This document shows, one piece after another, positions 8,908 to 18,233 of a DNA stretch of 44,924 nt. Location of the stretch: positions 1-44,924 of the forward strand of contig CALMML010000099.1 in the NCBI GenBank assembly GCA_937868485.1. The letters are read 5' to 3'. A program made the translations under genes and the position numbers. How positions within the stretch are numbered: position 1 is the stretch's first letter; every line of letters begins with the position of its first letter. Source of the stretch: an uncultured Myxococcales bacterium. GTDB taxonomy: Bacteria; Myxococcota_A; Polyangia; Palsa-1104; JAEUJZ01. Under the pieces are notes generated by a model. The model was not told where the DNA came from and ran no database searches. It saw only the letters and a list, made by a program, of their open reading frames with translations.

Positions 8908-9640
8908 CCAGTTGGCGCGGGTCAAGCAGCCAGATCAGACGCTGATAGAGGCAGTGGTCAGCGACGAAGATCCGCTGGCTCAGCGGCAGGCGGCGCTGGC
9001 CCAGCTACGTCGGGCGTGTCGCAGCGATCTGGGGCGATCGACAGAGCCTCCGTTCCCAACTGGCTGCGAGGTCATTGATGCGGCGCTTCATGGTGGCCTG
9101 CCGCGCGGTCACATGGTGGAAGCGGTAGGTAAAGTGGGGCGGTTGTCGCTGGCGCTGAACGTGCTGGCGCAGGCGACGCAGCGACGCGAGCTGGCGGTGA
9201 TGATCGATGGTGCCGATGCGCTCGATCCACGCAGTGCAGAAGAGCTTGGTATTGATCTGCGACGACTGCTGTGGGTTCGGGTGAAGAAAGGTAATGACGC
9301 GCTGCGGGCGGCGGATATGGTCCTGTCGGCTGGTGGGGTGTCGCTGCTGGTTCTTTACCTGGTCGAGCAGAGCGATCCGCAGCTGGCGATGCGAACGGCC
9401 CTGTGGACGCGGCTGGGACAGCGAACGCAGCGCGCCAAGGCTTCGGTGCTGATCTGTGCGGACAAGCCGCTCGCGCAGAGCTTTGCGGTGGCCACGCTGG
9501 GCGTTCACAACGATGGCGTGCGCTGGCAAGACGCGCCGGGCGGACGCGGACAGCTTGCCGCGCGACAGGCTCGCATCGAGGTGCTGCGCAGTCGTCTGGG
9601 CGCACCCGGGGACAGCCAGCCGTGGTGCCTTCGCAAGTAG
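8900..9640 (+). CDS. imuA: ImuA, RecA-like accessory protein of the translesion mutasome
   Basis: This 246-residue protein has the RecA/SulA-like fold of ImuA, seen in the order GCEVIDAALHGGLPRGHMVEA, IDGADALDP and a central WVRV strand. The Walker A site is degenerate: the position reads EAVGKVGRLSLAL rather than a GKT/S P-loop. ATP hydrolysis is therefore doubtful. The gene is followed by imuB and dnaE2, the standard SOS mutagenesis cassette. ImuA is thought to help recruit the ImuB-DnaE2 polymerase complex to stalled forks. No Shine-Dalgarno precedes the ATG, and the LexA-type box overlaps it. The gap to imuB is 11 nt. Confidence 0.92.
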   Translation: MFSQLARVKQPDQTLIEAVVSDEDPLAQRQAALAQLRRACRSDLGRSTEPPFPTGCEVIDAALHGGLPRGHMVEAVGKVGRLSLALNVLAQATQRRELAVMIDGADALDPRSAEELGIDLRRLLWVRVKKGNDALRAADMVLSAGGVSLLVLYLVEQSDPQLAMRTALWTRLGQRTQRAKASVLICADKPLAQSFAVATLGVHNDGVRWQDAPGGRGQLAARQARIEVLRSRLGAPGDSQPWCLRK

Positions 9641-9651
9641 GAGCCAATGTC

Positions 9652-11142
9652 ATGTCACTGACCTGCGAGCGAGTGGCTTGTCTATGGATTCCGTCGTGGT
9701 CGCTTCAAGCGCTCTTGCGGGCGCGGCCCGAGCTGCGTGCCCAAAAGGTGGTGGTCAGCGACGGACTGTTGCCCAGCTCGCTGGTGCTGGGTGCGACGCT
9801 GCCGCTGCGTCAGCTGGGCGTGCGAGTCGGTCAGACGGTGGCGCAGGCGCGCAACCTGTGTGCAGAGCTGCAAGTTCAGGTGCTCAGCGACGCGAATCGT
9901 CAAGCAGCCAAAGATGCGCTGTACGACGTGGCGTCGGCGTTTTCGCCGGTGATCGAGTGTGGCGATGGCTTCGTGCTGCTCGGTGTGGGCGACATGGCAA
10001 AGCTGTTTCCCGACGAAGAGACGCTGGGCAAAGCGCTGCTTTTGCAGGCCGAGTCGGTGCGGCTTCACGGTCGCGTTGCGATTGCCAGCTCCAAAGAGAC
10101 GGCGAAGCTGATTGCCAAGGCGCGTGCCGATGTGACGGTGATTCGTCGCGGCGATGAAAAGCTGTACCTGCGCGCGCTGCCGCTGTCGGTGCTGCCGCTG
10201 TCGGCGGCGCATGCGCTGCTGCTATCGCGGTTTGGGCTGCGTTCACTCGGGGACTTGGTGGCGCTGCCTCGGACCAAGCTGCCGACGCGGCTTGGCAAAG
10301 AAGGGCTGCGGCTGCATCGCTTGGCGTCGGGGGAAGATGACACGCCGCTTCAGCCGACGGCGCCGCCCGTGGAAGTGTGCGAATCGCTTGATCTCGACGA
10401 GCCGGAACAGAACCTAGAGCCGCTGCTGTTTCTGCTGCGCGGCCTGGTGGATCGCATGATGGCGCGGCTGCGGGCGATGAGCCTGGCTTGTGGCGACTTT
10501 GTCGTCGAGCTTCTCGAAAGACCGCATGGTGTTCGCCGGGTGGAAGTGAAGGTGGCGACGCCGACGCGAGAAGTGGCGACGCTGACGGAGCTTTTGCGGC
10601 TCAGCTTGCAAGCGCATCCACCCGAGGCGGAAGTGCGCGGTCTGGTGGTGCGGACGATGGCGCAGCGACCGCGACCGCTTCAGCTTGGACTGTTCGACGG
10701 GGAACAGCTGCTGCCCGAGCGACTGATGACGCTGATTGGACGGCTACAAGCGCTGTGTGGCGACGGAAAAGTCGGGCAAGCGGTGGCAGCAAACTCGCAT
10801 CTGCCGGGGCTGTGTGACGTGGTTCCGCTCAATCCACCGACGAAGCGAGAGCAAGACGACGTGGTGTTGCCGCTGAGTCCGTCGCCGAAGATGGCGCTGC
10901 AAATGCTGCGGCCTCCTCGGGCTGCGACGGTGCGTGTCAGTGGTTCCAAGCTGCTTCACCTGCACAGCGACGGGCTAAGCGGTCCGGTGCTGCGCTCGGG
11001 CGGACCGTACAGGATTCGCGGCAGCGTCGGAAACGAAGGTCTGCGCGACTACTACGACGTCGAACTTCCCGGCGGAGAAGCGCTGCGGCTGTTCTTTGAT
11101 CGCGACGAGGGCAACTGGTTTCTCGACGCGCGTTACGACTGA
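9652..11142 (+). CDS. imuB: ImuB, catalytically dead Y-family polymerase homologue of the mutasome
   Basis: I start at ATG 9652, which has AGGAG ten bases upstream overlapping the imuA stop. A longer in-frame reading from 9403 lies inside imuA and is not credible. The 496-residue protein has the Y-family palm, fingers and little-finger order. The active-site positions are lost: the usual D-x-D-A-F is replaced by LWIPSW near residue 12, and the S-x-DE pair by LLGVGDM near 110. This is the hallmark of ImuB, which acts as a scaffold linking the sliding clamp, ImuA and DnaE2. LQLGLFDGEQLLPERL (near 344) is a region where a clamp-binding peptide (QLxLF) could lie. Only 8 nt separate it from dnaE2. 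Confidence 0.93.
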   Translation: MSLTCERVACLWIPSWSLQALLRARPELRAQKVVVSDGLLPSSLVLGATLPLRQLGVRVGQTVAQARNLCAELQVQVLSDANRQAAKDALYDVASAFSPVIECGDGFVLLGVGDMAKLFPDEETLGKALLLQAESVRLHGRVAIASSKETAKLIAKARADVTVIRRGDEKLYLRALPLSVLPLSAAHALLLSRFGLRSLGDLVALPRTKLPTRLGKEGLRLHRLASGEDDTPLQPTAPPVEVCESLDLDEPEQNLEPLLFLLRGLVDRMMARLRAMSLACGDFVVELLERPHGVRRVEVKVATPTREVATLTELLRLSLQAHPPEAEVRGLVVRTMAQRPRPLQLGLFDGEQLLPERLMTLIGRLQALCGDGKVGQAVAANSHLPGLCDVVPLNPPTKREQDDVVLPLSPSPKMALQMLRPPRAATVRVSGSKLLHLHSDGLSGPVLRSGGPYRIRGSVGNEGLRDYYDVELPGGEALRLFFDRDEGNWFLDARYD

Positions 11143-11150
11143 GAGGGTGG

Positions 11151-14100
11151 ATGATGACTAGACCGTCGCGCTACGTCGAGCTTCGCTGCAAGAGCTGGTT
11201 TTCCTTTTTGCAGAGCACCGTCGATCCCGAAGATCTGGTGACGGCAGCGGTGTCGGCGGGCTATTCGGCGCTGGGGCTGGTCGATGCGGGCAATGTCTCG
11301 GGGCTGCCGCGCTTTCACAAAGCGGCGCAGCAGGCGGGCATTTCCCCGATCCTCGGCGGTGAAGTGATCGTCGATGGCGCGCCGCTGTCGCTGTTTTGTG
11401 AGTCGGCGCAAGGCTATCGCAACCTGTGTCGGCTGATCTCGACGCAGCACAGTGCCGAGCGTGGCGGTCGCGGGCTGACGCTGTTTGACCTGGAGTCGCA
11501 TCACGACGGGCTGATTGCGCTGACCGGCGGTGGTGAAGGCAAGATCGGCGGGCTCATCGACGCGGGAGAGCTGGAGCAAGCGGCGCGCAAGCTGGATGTG
11601 CTGACTGGAATCTTTTCGCCGCAGAACCTGTACGTCGAGCTTCAGCTTCACTTCGACGAGCAAGAAGATCGTCGCAATGCGGTGTTGCAGGCGCTCGCGT
11701 CGGAAAAGCGCGTGCCGCTTCTGCTGACCAACGATGTGCGGATGATCGGTCGCGACGAGCTGCTGCTGCTCGATGCGCTGACCTGTATTCGTGAAAAAGT
11801 CGAGCTTGCAGCGGCGGGGCGACGGCTGGCCAAAAACGGTGAGCGCTTCCTCAAGCCGGTGTCCGAGATGCTGGAGCTGCTGCCCGATCTGCCCGATGCG
11901 ATCCAGCGCACCGTCGAGATGGCCGAGCGCTGCCGGTTTTCCTTTGCCGACTTGGGCTATCGCTTTCCGCAGTATCCGCTGCCGCATGGGGAGTCGCAGG
12001 AAGAGTTCCTTCGCGCGGTGGTGTTTTCCGTCGCTGGCGATCGCTTTCGACCCTACGACAAGCGCGCCCACGATCAGCTGGAGCGAGAGCTGGGACTGAT
12101 CTGCAAGCTCGGGCTCAGCGGCTACTTTTTGATCGTCTGGGATCTCATCGAGTTTTGCAAAAGTCGCGGAATCCTGGTGCAAGGCCGAGGCAGTGCTGCA
12201 AACTCTGCGGTCTGTTTTGCGCTGGGAATCACGGCCTGTGATCCGCTGAAGATGGATCTGCTGTTCGAGCGCTTTCTGTCCGAAGAGCGTGGAGAGTGGC
12301 CCGATATTGATCTCGATTTGCCGTCGGGAAGTCGCCGCGAAGAAGTGATTCAGTATCTGTATCGCAAGTACGGTCCTGCGGGCTGTGGACTGACCGCGAC
12401 GTTTACCACCTATCGAGCGCGCAGTGCGGTGCGCGATCTGGGCAAGATATTAGGACTTTCGCAGGACGCTATTTCGCAGCTCGCCAAGCGTGTCAGTCGC
12501 TTTGGCGACGAGATGGGCGCGCACGGATCCGGGATTCCTGATGCGCCAACTCCGTTTGTGGATCACGTTCGTGGCGTTGGGCTGGACCCCGAAGAGCGGA
12601 GTGTGAGTCAGCTGATCAAGCTGTACGAAGACATCGCAGACATCCCGCGTCACATCGGACAGCATCCGGGCGGAATGATCATCGCAGCCGGTCGTCTCGA
12701 CGAGATTGTCCCGATTCAGCCTGCGTCCATGCCCGGTCGCGCCATCATTCAGTGGGACAAAGATGACTGCGCGGATCTGGGAATCGTGAAGATCGATCTG
12801 CTCGGCTTGGGAATGATGGCGGTGCTGGAAGATGCGACCAAGATGGTGCCATTTCACGACGGACAGCCGTTTGATATGGCAGCACTCCCACGAGACGATC
12901 ACGCGGTCTATCAGATGATCTCGCGGGCCGATACGGTCGGTGTGTTTCAGGTAGAGAGTCGCGCGCAGATGTCTTCGTTGCCGCGTACGCAGCCGCGCAA
13001 GTTCTACGATCTGGTGGTGCAAGTGGGCCTGATTCGGCCCGGTCCCATCGTCGGAAAGATGGTTCATCCGTACCTCAAGCGCTGCACCGGAGAAGAGCCG
13101 GTTTCCTATCCGCATCCTTCGCTTGCTCCGATCCTAGAGCGCACGTTGGGAATCCCGCTGTTTCAAGAGCAAGTGATGAAGATGGCGATGGTTGCAGCGG
13201 GCTTTACGGGCGGACTTGCGGATCAGCTACGCCGCGCGATGGACAGCAAGCATGGCAACCGAAAGATGCGTGCGCTCGTCGACAAGCTGCGAGTAGGAAT
13301 GCAGCAAAAAGGGATTCCCAAAGAGTCCGCTCAGCAGATTGAACAAGCGATCACCGCGTTTGCGCAGTACGGATTTCCAGAGTCACATGCGATCAGCTTT
13401 GCGTGGCTTACGTACGCAAGCGCGTATCTGAAAGTGCATCATCCGGGGGTGTTTTACACCGCGCTGCTCAACGCATGGCCGATGGGATTTTATCATCCCT
13501 CGACGGTAATTCGCGATGCCCAGCGACAAGGAGTGATCATTCGTCCGATCGATGTCTGCAGCTCGCAGTGGCCGTGTTCGATCGAGCACAGTGCCGATCG
13601 CGAGGTTGGATACTGGACTGCGGATGCACCAGACAACGTGATTCCGTTTGATCGATCGCCTTGGCATGCGGCTCCGTATGGCGTCAAGACACCACCTGTT
13701 TCCAAGGTGCTGCGGCTCGGTCTGCGCTATGTAAACGGACTACGTCGCTCGTCGGCAGATGCGATTTTGAACGCGCGAGCAGAGCGTCCGTTTTCCGACA
13801 TATCCGATCTGATGAATCGCTGTCGCGGTCTGACCCAAGAAGAGCTGACACAGCTTGCAGAGCTTGGCGCGCTCGCATCCCTTCAGCGCAGTGAGAGTCG
13901 TCGTGATGCGATGTGGCAAGTCAGCAAGTGGCAGCGTCAAAGCTCGCTCGATCTGACGGAGACAGAGCAGGAAGATCCGTCGCCGCTGCGTGAGATGTCA
14001 CAGCTTGAAGAGCTGCAAGCAGACATGCAAGGAAGTGGAGTCAGCACAGGTCCGCATCCGCTTTCGCTGGTTCGTTCCGCACTGCAAGCGCATGGCGCAG

Positions 14101-14441
14101 CTCCGATTGCAGCGCTGGCAAGTCGCGCACATCGAAGCCACGCGCGCGTCGCGGGATTTTGCATCATTCGTCAGCGTCCACCGACGGCGAAAGGCTTCAT
14201 GTTCCTGACGCTGGAAGATGAAACAGGACTGCTCAACGTGGTGATCAGTCCGCAGCTTCTGACTGCGCAGCGCGCTGTGATCTACGCCACGCGCAGCTTC
14301 GTGCTCGATGGTGTGATTGAAAAACAAAACGGTGTGGTGCAGCTTCGCGCAGAGCGAATTGTCAGCTTGGACAAGGTGCTGGAAGTGGTGGGAAGTGACG
14401 AGCTGGTGAGATCAGACAGCGACGGAAATCGCTACGGATAG
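11151..14441 (+). CDS. dnaE2: DnaE2 (ImuC), error-prone C-family DNA polymerase
   Basis: The 1,096-residue length fits DnaE2. Polymerase catalytic Asp residues are intact: PDIDLD gives D385 and D387, and KIDLLGL gives D549. The VQGRGSAANS helix and the C-terminal OB fold (about 1000-1060) are also present. The N-terminal PHP domain is degenerate. LRCKS (12-15) stands where an H-x-H pair is expected, VDAGN (44-48) replaces TDH, and TNDVR replaces NDVH. Metal-dependent nuclease activity is therefore unlikely. DnaE2 performs SOS-induced translesion synthesis in the cytoplasm with ImuA and ImuB. GGGTGG just before ATG 11151 serves as ribosome site, and a second ATG follows at once. The stop lies one base from the stop of the convergent hydrolase. 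Confidence 0.96.
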   Translation: MMTRPSRYVELRCKSWFSFLQSTVDPEDLVTAAVSAGYSALGLVDAGNVSGLPRFHKAAQQAGISPILGGEVIVDGAPLSLFCESAQGYRNLCRLISTQHSAERGGRGLTLFDLESHHDGLIALTGGGEGKIGGLIDAGELEQAARKLDVLTGIFSPQNLYVELQLHFDEQEDRRNAVLQALASEKRVPLLLTNDVRMIGRDELLLLDALTCIREKVELAAAGRRLAKNGERFLKPVSEMLELLPDLPDAIQRTVEMAERCRFSFADLGYRFPQYPLPHGESQEEFLRAVVFSVAGDRFRPYDKRAHDQLERELGLICKLGLSGYFLIVWDLIEFCKSRGILVQGRGSAANSAVCFALGITACDPLKMDLLFERFLSEERGEWPDIDLDLPSGSRREEVIQYLYRKYGPAGCGLTATFTTYRARSAVRDLGKILGLSQDAISQLAKRVSRFGDEMGAHGSGIPDAPTPFVDHVRGVGLDPEERSVSQLIKLYEDIADIPRHIGQHPGGMIIAAGRLDEIVPIQPASMPGRAIIQWDKDDCADLGIVKIDLLGLGMMAVLEDATKMVPFHDGQPFDMAALPRDDHAVYQMISRADTVGVFQVESRAQMSSLPRTQPRKFYDLVVQVGLIRPGPIVGKMVHPYLKRCTGEEPVSYPHPSLAPILERTLGIPLFQEQVMKMAMVAAGFTGGLADQLRRAMDSKHGNRKMRALVDKLRVGMQQKGIPKESAQQIEQAITAFAQYGFPESHAISFAWLTYASAYLKVHHPGVFYTALLNAWPMGFYHPSTVIRDAQRQGVIIRPIDVCSSQWPCSIEHSADREVGYWTADAPDNVIPFDRSPWHAAPYGVKTPPVSKVLRLGLRYVNGLRRSSADAILNARAERPFSDISDLMNRCRGLTQEELTQLAELGALASLQRSESRRDAMWQVSKWQRQSSLDLTETEQEDPSPLREMSQLEELQADMQGSGVSTGPHPLSLVRSALQAHGAAPIAALASRAHRSHARVAGFCIIRQRPPTAKGFMFLTLEDETGLLNVVISPQLLTAQRAVIYATRSFVLDGVIEKQNGVVQLRAERIVSLDKVLEVVGSDELVRSDSDGNRYG

Positions 14442-14442
14442 A

Positions 14443-15120
14443 CTACGCCTGGGTGTGCTGCTTCAAAAACGCGAGCGTTCGATCCCAAGCCAGGTGTGCG
14501 GACTCTTCGTGATACGCGTGTGGGTCTTGCTTGCGCATGAAGGCATGACCGCCCGCGTAGAAGTGACAGGTGAAGGACACACCGGCTGCTTGCGCCTGCG
14601 AAACCGCTGCGCTGACCTTGTCGGGAGCGACGAACGGATCGACCTGCGCGTAGTGTCCCAGGATCGGTGTGCGGACCCCGGAAAAGTTCAGGTACTTTGG
14701 CATCGGCAGACCGTAGAACGGAACCGCTGCGCGGATTCCTTCGATGTTGCAAACCGCAGCCAGCGTCATCGCGCCACCGAAACAGAATCCCGTGACCGCG
14801 ATCGATCCGTTGCAGCGTGGATCGCGCTGTAGGAATTCCACCGTCGCCTTCATCGTGACGACCGCCTGATCCGTCTTGAGCTGCGTGATAAGCTGCATCG
14901 CTTCTCCCGCATCCGCCGTCGACTTGCCTTCAAACAGATCGATTGCTAGCGCCAAAAATCCTTCACCAGCGAAGCGCTCTGCGATGCGGTGGATGTCATC
15001 GTTGATGCCCCACCACTCGTGGATGATGATGATCGCAGGATGTGGACCTGCGCCGCTTGGCGTCGCTACGGCTGCCATCGTGGGACCATGCGGAGTCGGA
15101 ACAAGGACGGTTTGAATCAT
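14443..15120 (-). CDS. dienelactone hydrolase family protein
   Basis: This 225-residue alpha/beta hydrolase has the dienelactone hydrolase signature. The nucleophile elbow is GFCFGG with Cys113 in place of Ser. Asp161 lies in the VDPFV loop and His192 in the GGHAF loop. The oxyanion region IIIIHEWWG (about 30-38) is also typical. Family members open lactones in chlorocatechol degradation or act as general esterases. No aromatic degradation genes are near, so the substrate is unknown. AAGGAG lies about ten bases before the ATG. It converges on dnaE2 with a one-base gap and has no extra sequence for a terminator. Confidence 0.92.
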   Translation of the reverse strand: MIQTVLVPTPHGPTMAAVATPSGAGPHPAIIIIHEWWGINDDIHRIAERFAGEGFLALAIDLFEGKSTADAGEAMQLITQLKTDQAVVTMKATVEFLQRDPRCNGSIAVTGFCFGGAMTLAAVCNIEGIRAAVPFYGLPMPKYLNFSGVRTPILGHYAQVDPFVAPDKVSAAVSQAQAAGVSFTCHFYAGGHAFMRKQDPHAYHEESAHLAWDRTLAFLKQHTQA

Positions 15121-15183
15121 GGATCGGGCTCTCCTTTTCCTGTGCGTGTCAGCGAGTGTGGGAGTGGTACAAGCGAAAGGGAA

Positions 15184-17373
15184 TCAGTAGTCGATTCCGT
15201 CGGTGGTCAGGTATTCCTTATCGATCTGAAGGCTCGGTAGGTATTCCTCTTTGTCCCACAAGTACACGTAGTGCGCGTAGATCCCAAGGAGCTTTTTCAT
15301 GTACTCGCGGGTCTGGGAATACGGACACAGCTCGACAAACTCGTCGAGAGGCCGATCTCCGTTTCGTCCGAGCCAGCGCGTCATCGCACGCGGTCCGGCA
15401 TTGAACGATCCCGCCCCCAGCGCAACCTGTCCTTTGAACTTTTTCAGCAAGCGTCCGATGTACCACGCACCAAACTGAATGTTTCCGTCCGGGTCGTACA
15501 GGACATCATCGGTGTACGCTCTGCCAATGTGCGGAGCGACGCGACGGCTCGTCGGTGGAATCATCTGAAGGAGCCCAATCGCATCGGCATAGGAGACATC
15601 GTAGGGGTTGTACGCAGACTCCTTTTGCATGATCGAATACAGGTAGCGCGGCGGGTTGTCTCCCGTCGGTGCGTACTTTTCGATCAGCGTCCGATACGCG
15701 AGCGGATACATCGCTTCCCAGATCGGTCGCGCTTCCTTCACCGCATGCGGATCTTTGCGGAGCGCGGCGCTGCCATGCACTTCCGAGAGCAGGTGTGGGC
15801 GACGGAAGCTCTCGGCGCGATGATACAGCGAAAACAGCACCGGCAGCGCGCGTCCCGATCCGTACGCTTTGAGCAGAGACGACTCCACCCGCGACAGCTC
15901 CTGACCCGCTTCCGCTTTCATTCCAAACTGGAGCAGCTCCTGCGGACGACGCAGCTTGTCGTCATCTTGCACTTGCTTGTCGAGCGGCAGCTTCCACTCA
16001 GGAAGTCCGTCGGGACTCTGCCGGGCTGGATCGATATAAAGCGGCACGCGCTGACCGGCATCACGCAGGCGAACGCGACTCAGCATCCCGTAATAGGACA
16101 GCGGCTCACGCTCGGCCAGCTTGCGCAGCACCGCGTTTCCTTCGCTGGACTTGCCGAGCTTTAGCAGCGCGACGCCCGACCAGTACTGACCTTTGCTGCC
16201 GGTGAGCCCGGATTTTTTGCTGATCGTCTCGAACGACGGAATCGCGCCCGCATAGTCCCCGAGCAGATAGCGCGACCAGCCGATGTACCAGCGCGCTTCC
16301 TCGGCAAACGGACCGCTGCTGTAGCGCCGCAGCATGTCTTCCAGGTTCGCGATCGCTTCTTTGTGATGGCTGCGGTTGTATTCCAGCCAGCCGATGAGAA
16401 AGCTCGCTTCCGCCGAATAGCGCGAGTGCGGATGCTGCGACAGCATGTCGCGATAGCCGACGATCGCTTCGTCGTCCCGATCGGCCCGCGACAGCGCGCG
16501 CGCTCCGTGGAACATCGCATCCGCCTGACGATCGCCCTTGAGCCGCTTGGCGACGGTCAAAAGAAGCTGCGCCGCGCCACCGTAGTTGCGACGCATTCGA
16601 TAAAACGTCGTGCCCAGCCAGTAGTCGACCTCGTCGCGCAGCGCCGGACCGAGATCCGGCGGCAGACCCTGTAGCACCGACACCGCTTCGGCCCAGCGAC
16701 GACCCGACAGCAGGTTTTTGGCGCGATCCAGGTGCTCTTGCGCGTCGAGCTTCGCTTCCTGATCCAGCTCTTTGAGCTTGCTGATCGCTGGCTCTGCCAT
16801 CGGATGCAGCGGATGATCGATGTACAGCTTGCGCAGCAGCTGTCGCGCTTCCAGACCTTGCTTTCCGTCGCTCGGTGCGAGCAGGTTCGCCAGCCGAAAG
16901 CGCGCCATCCCAAGGTCAATGTTGCTCTTGCCGCTGCTGATGACGCTGCGATAGGCCGCCTCTGCGTCGCTGGTCTTTTGTGTGATGCGCAGACAGTCGG
17001 CCTGCCGCGCGCGCGCTTGCATCGTCAGCGGTGTCTCGGAAACCGACTCCACCGCTTTGAGGTGCGTGATCGCCGCCTGACACAGCGACGGAGAATCCGA
17101 TTCCACCGACAGGAGCGCCTCGCTGTCCCCAAGTGCAAACAGCAGATAGTCGCGGCTGCGATAGTCCTTGAGCAGATCTTTGTCGACGAGCGGTAGCAGG
17201 ATGCTGCGCGTCTTTTCGTAGTCGCCGCTCTGATAGGCTGCGACCGCTTTTTGAATCTGCGCGACGCGCTTATCGACGGGAGACGGCTTGGCTGCAAGCC
17301 CAAGACTCGCTGAGCCGAGCAGCGCACCAAGCGTCAGGGCGCGAAACGATGAACGGAAAAACAAGCGGGACAC
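15184..17373 (-). CDS. soluble lytic murein transglycosylase with TPR superhelix
   Basis: The 729-residue exported protein starts with a signal peptide (Ala/Leu-rich, cleaved near residue 28). A long TPR-like alpha-superhelical region covers about 35-480. The SLT domain covers about 560-700. The catalytic Glu is E585 in the MQKESAYNP motif. GLLQMIPPT and the AYNAGP-like SFNAGP motif follow as in Slt70. It cleaves peptidoglycan glycan strands to 1,6-anhydromuropeptides in the periplasm, for cell-wall turnover or machine assembly. The start codon is GTG with no Shine-Dalgarno. A TATCAT -10-like hexamer lies seven bases before it (17381-17386), so the mRNA may be leaderless. It lies downstream of the sigma/anti-sigma pair on the same strand. 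Confidence 0.93.
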   Translation of the reverse strand: MSRLFFRSSFRALTLGALLGSASLGLAAKPSPVDKRVAQIQKAVAAYQSGDYEKTRSILLPLVDKDLLKDYRSRDYLLFALGDSEALLSVESDSPSLCQAAITHLKAVESVSETPLTMQARARQADCLRITQKTSDAEAAYRSVISSGKSNIDLGMARFRLANLLAPSDGKQGLEARQLLRKLYIDHPLHPMAEPAISKLKELDQEAKLDAQEHLDRAKNLLSGRRWAEAVSVLQGLPPDLGPALRDEVDYWLGTTFYRMRRNYGGAAQLLLTVAKRLKGDRQADAMFHGARALSRADRDDEAIVGYRDMLSQHPHSRYSAEASFLIGWLEYNRSHHKEAIANLEDMLRRYSSGPFAEEARWYIGWSRYLLGDYAGAIPSFETISKKSGLTGSKGQYWSGVALLKLGKSSEGNAVLRKLAEREPLSYYGMLSRVRLRDAGQRVPLYIDPARQSPDGLPEWKLPLDKQVQDDDKLRRPQELLQFGMKAEAGQELSRVESSLLKAYGSGRALPVLFSLYHRAESFRRPHLLSEVHGSAALRKDPHAVKEARPIWEAMYPLAYRTLIEKYAPTGDNPPRYLYSIMQKESAYNPYDVSYADAIGLLQMIPPTSRRVAPHIGRAYTDDVLYDPDGNIQFGAWYIGRLLKKFKGQVALGAGSFNAGPRAMTRWLGRNGDRPLDEFVELCPYSQTREYMKKLLGIYAHYVYLWDKEEYLPSLQIDKEYLTTDGIDY

Positions 17374-17437
17374 CTGGCAGATGATAATCCGACGGAGCGT
17401 CCGCCGATCCTGCGAATCTCGCTCGTCGGCGCTGCGC

Positions 17438-18223
17438 TTAGCGACCGCTCACCATCGCGCTCACGACCTTCAGAAACTCTGGCTCATCGAGCGTCGAGGT
17501 CACTGCGTAGCCGAGCCCGCGATCGCGGAAGACGGCGACTTGATAGCCGCGTGCGTCGGACAGAAAGACCTCGCGGTTGCCAATGACGGTGCGACGGGCT
17601 TTCAGATCCAGACCTTGCGGATCGAACACAAACACCGAGATCGGCTGACCACTTTGCTGATAGCGCAGGAGCACCGCTTCGCGATCGCCCAGGTTCGACA
17701 GCCGACCACCTTGCAGCACAGCGACGGGCTCAAGCTGCGGAGCGGGAACCATAAACGGCACTTTGCCCGCAAACCACGAGCGAACCTTTTCCGGCTCTCC
17801 CGTCACATCAAGCGGCAGCGGCAGCTGATGGCGCGAGATCATCGCATCGACGACCACCGGCGGACGATCGCTGTGATCGAGTCGCGCGGTTCGCAACCCC
17901 GGCATCACCAGCAGCCCGGCGAGCGCCCCAGCAGCCAGCATCACCGACGGCTGCTGCCAGAAGCGCGACAGCCACGATCCTTGCGCGGCCTGCGACTTCT
18001 GATCTTCATCGTCGAGACGCTCGCTGACTTTGCGGCGCAAGCTGCTGGGACTCGGCGTCGAGACCGCTTCGCGTAACACCCGGCGCAGCTCCCGTCGAGC
18101 CTGAACCAAGCGGTTGCAGCCCGGACACTGGCTCATGTGTCGCTCGTGCATCAGCCGATCAGAGGGCAGAAGCTCTCCGTCTACCAAGCTTTCAAGGTCG
18201 CGTTCGAGGTCGCTGCACTGCAT
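17438..18223 (-). CDS. zinc-finger (ZAS) anti-sigma factor, membrane-anchored
   Basis: The 261-residue protein begins with an anti-sigma zinc finger. H29-x3-C33-x2-C36 is the ZAS motif, and Cys3 may be the extra ligand. A linker is followed by one hydrophobic helix (about 91-110), which places the C-terminal 150 residues outside the cytoplasm as the likely sensor part. Its gene lies 10 nt after the ECF sigma gene, the standard arrangement for a sigma factor and its inhibitor. The inducing signal is unknown. The neighbouring transglycosylase suggests envelope stress, but that is inference. Confidence 0.9.
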   Translation of the reverse strand: MQCSDLERDLESLVDGELLPSDRLMHERHMSQCPGCNRLVQARRELRRVLREAVSTPSPSSLRRKVSERLDDEDQKSQAAQGSWLSRFWQQPSVMLAAGALAGLLVMPGLRTARLDHSDRPPVVVDAMISRHQLPLPLDVTGEPEKVRSWFAGKVPFMVPAPQLEPVAVLQGGRLSNLGDREAVLLRYQQSGQPISVFVFDPQGLDLKARRTVIGNREVFLSDARGYQVAVFRDRGLGYAVTSTLDEPEFLKVVSAMVSGR

Positions 18224-18233
18224 GGCTTATCGG

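Noticed and set aside
9403-9651. 83-residue N-terminal extension of ImuB
   Set aside because: It is the alternative frame of imuA. ATG 9652 has its own AGGAG and gives the normal ImuB N-terminus.
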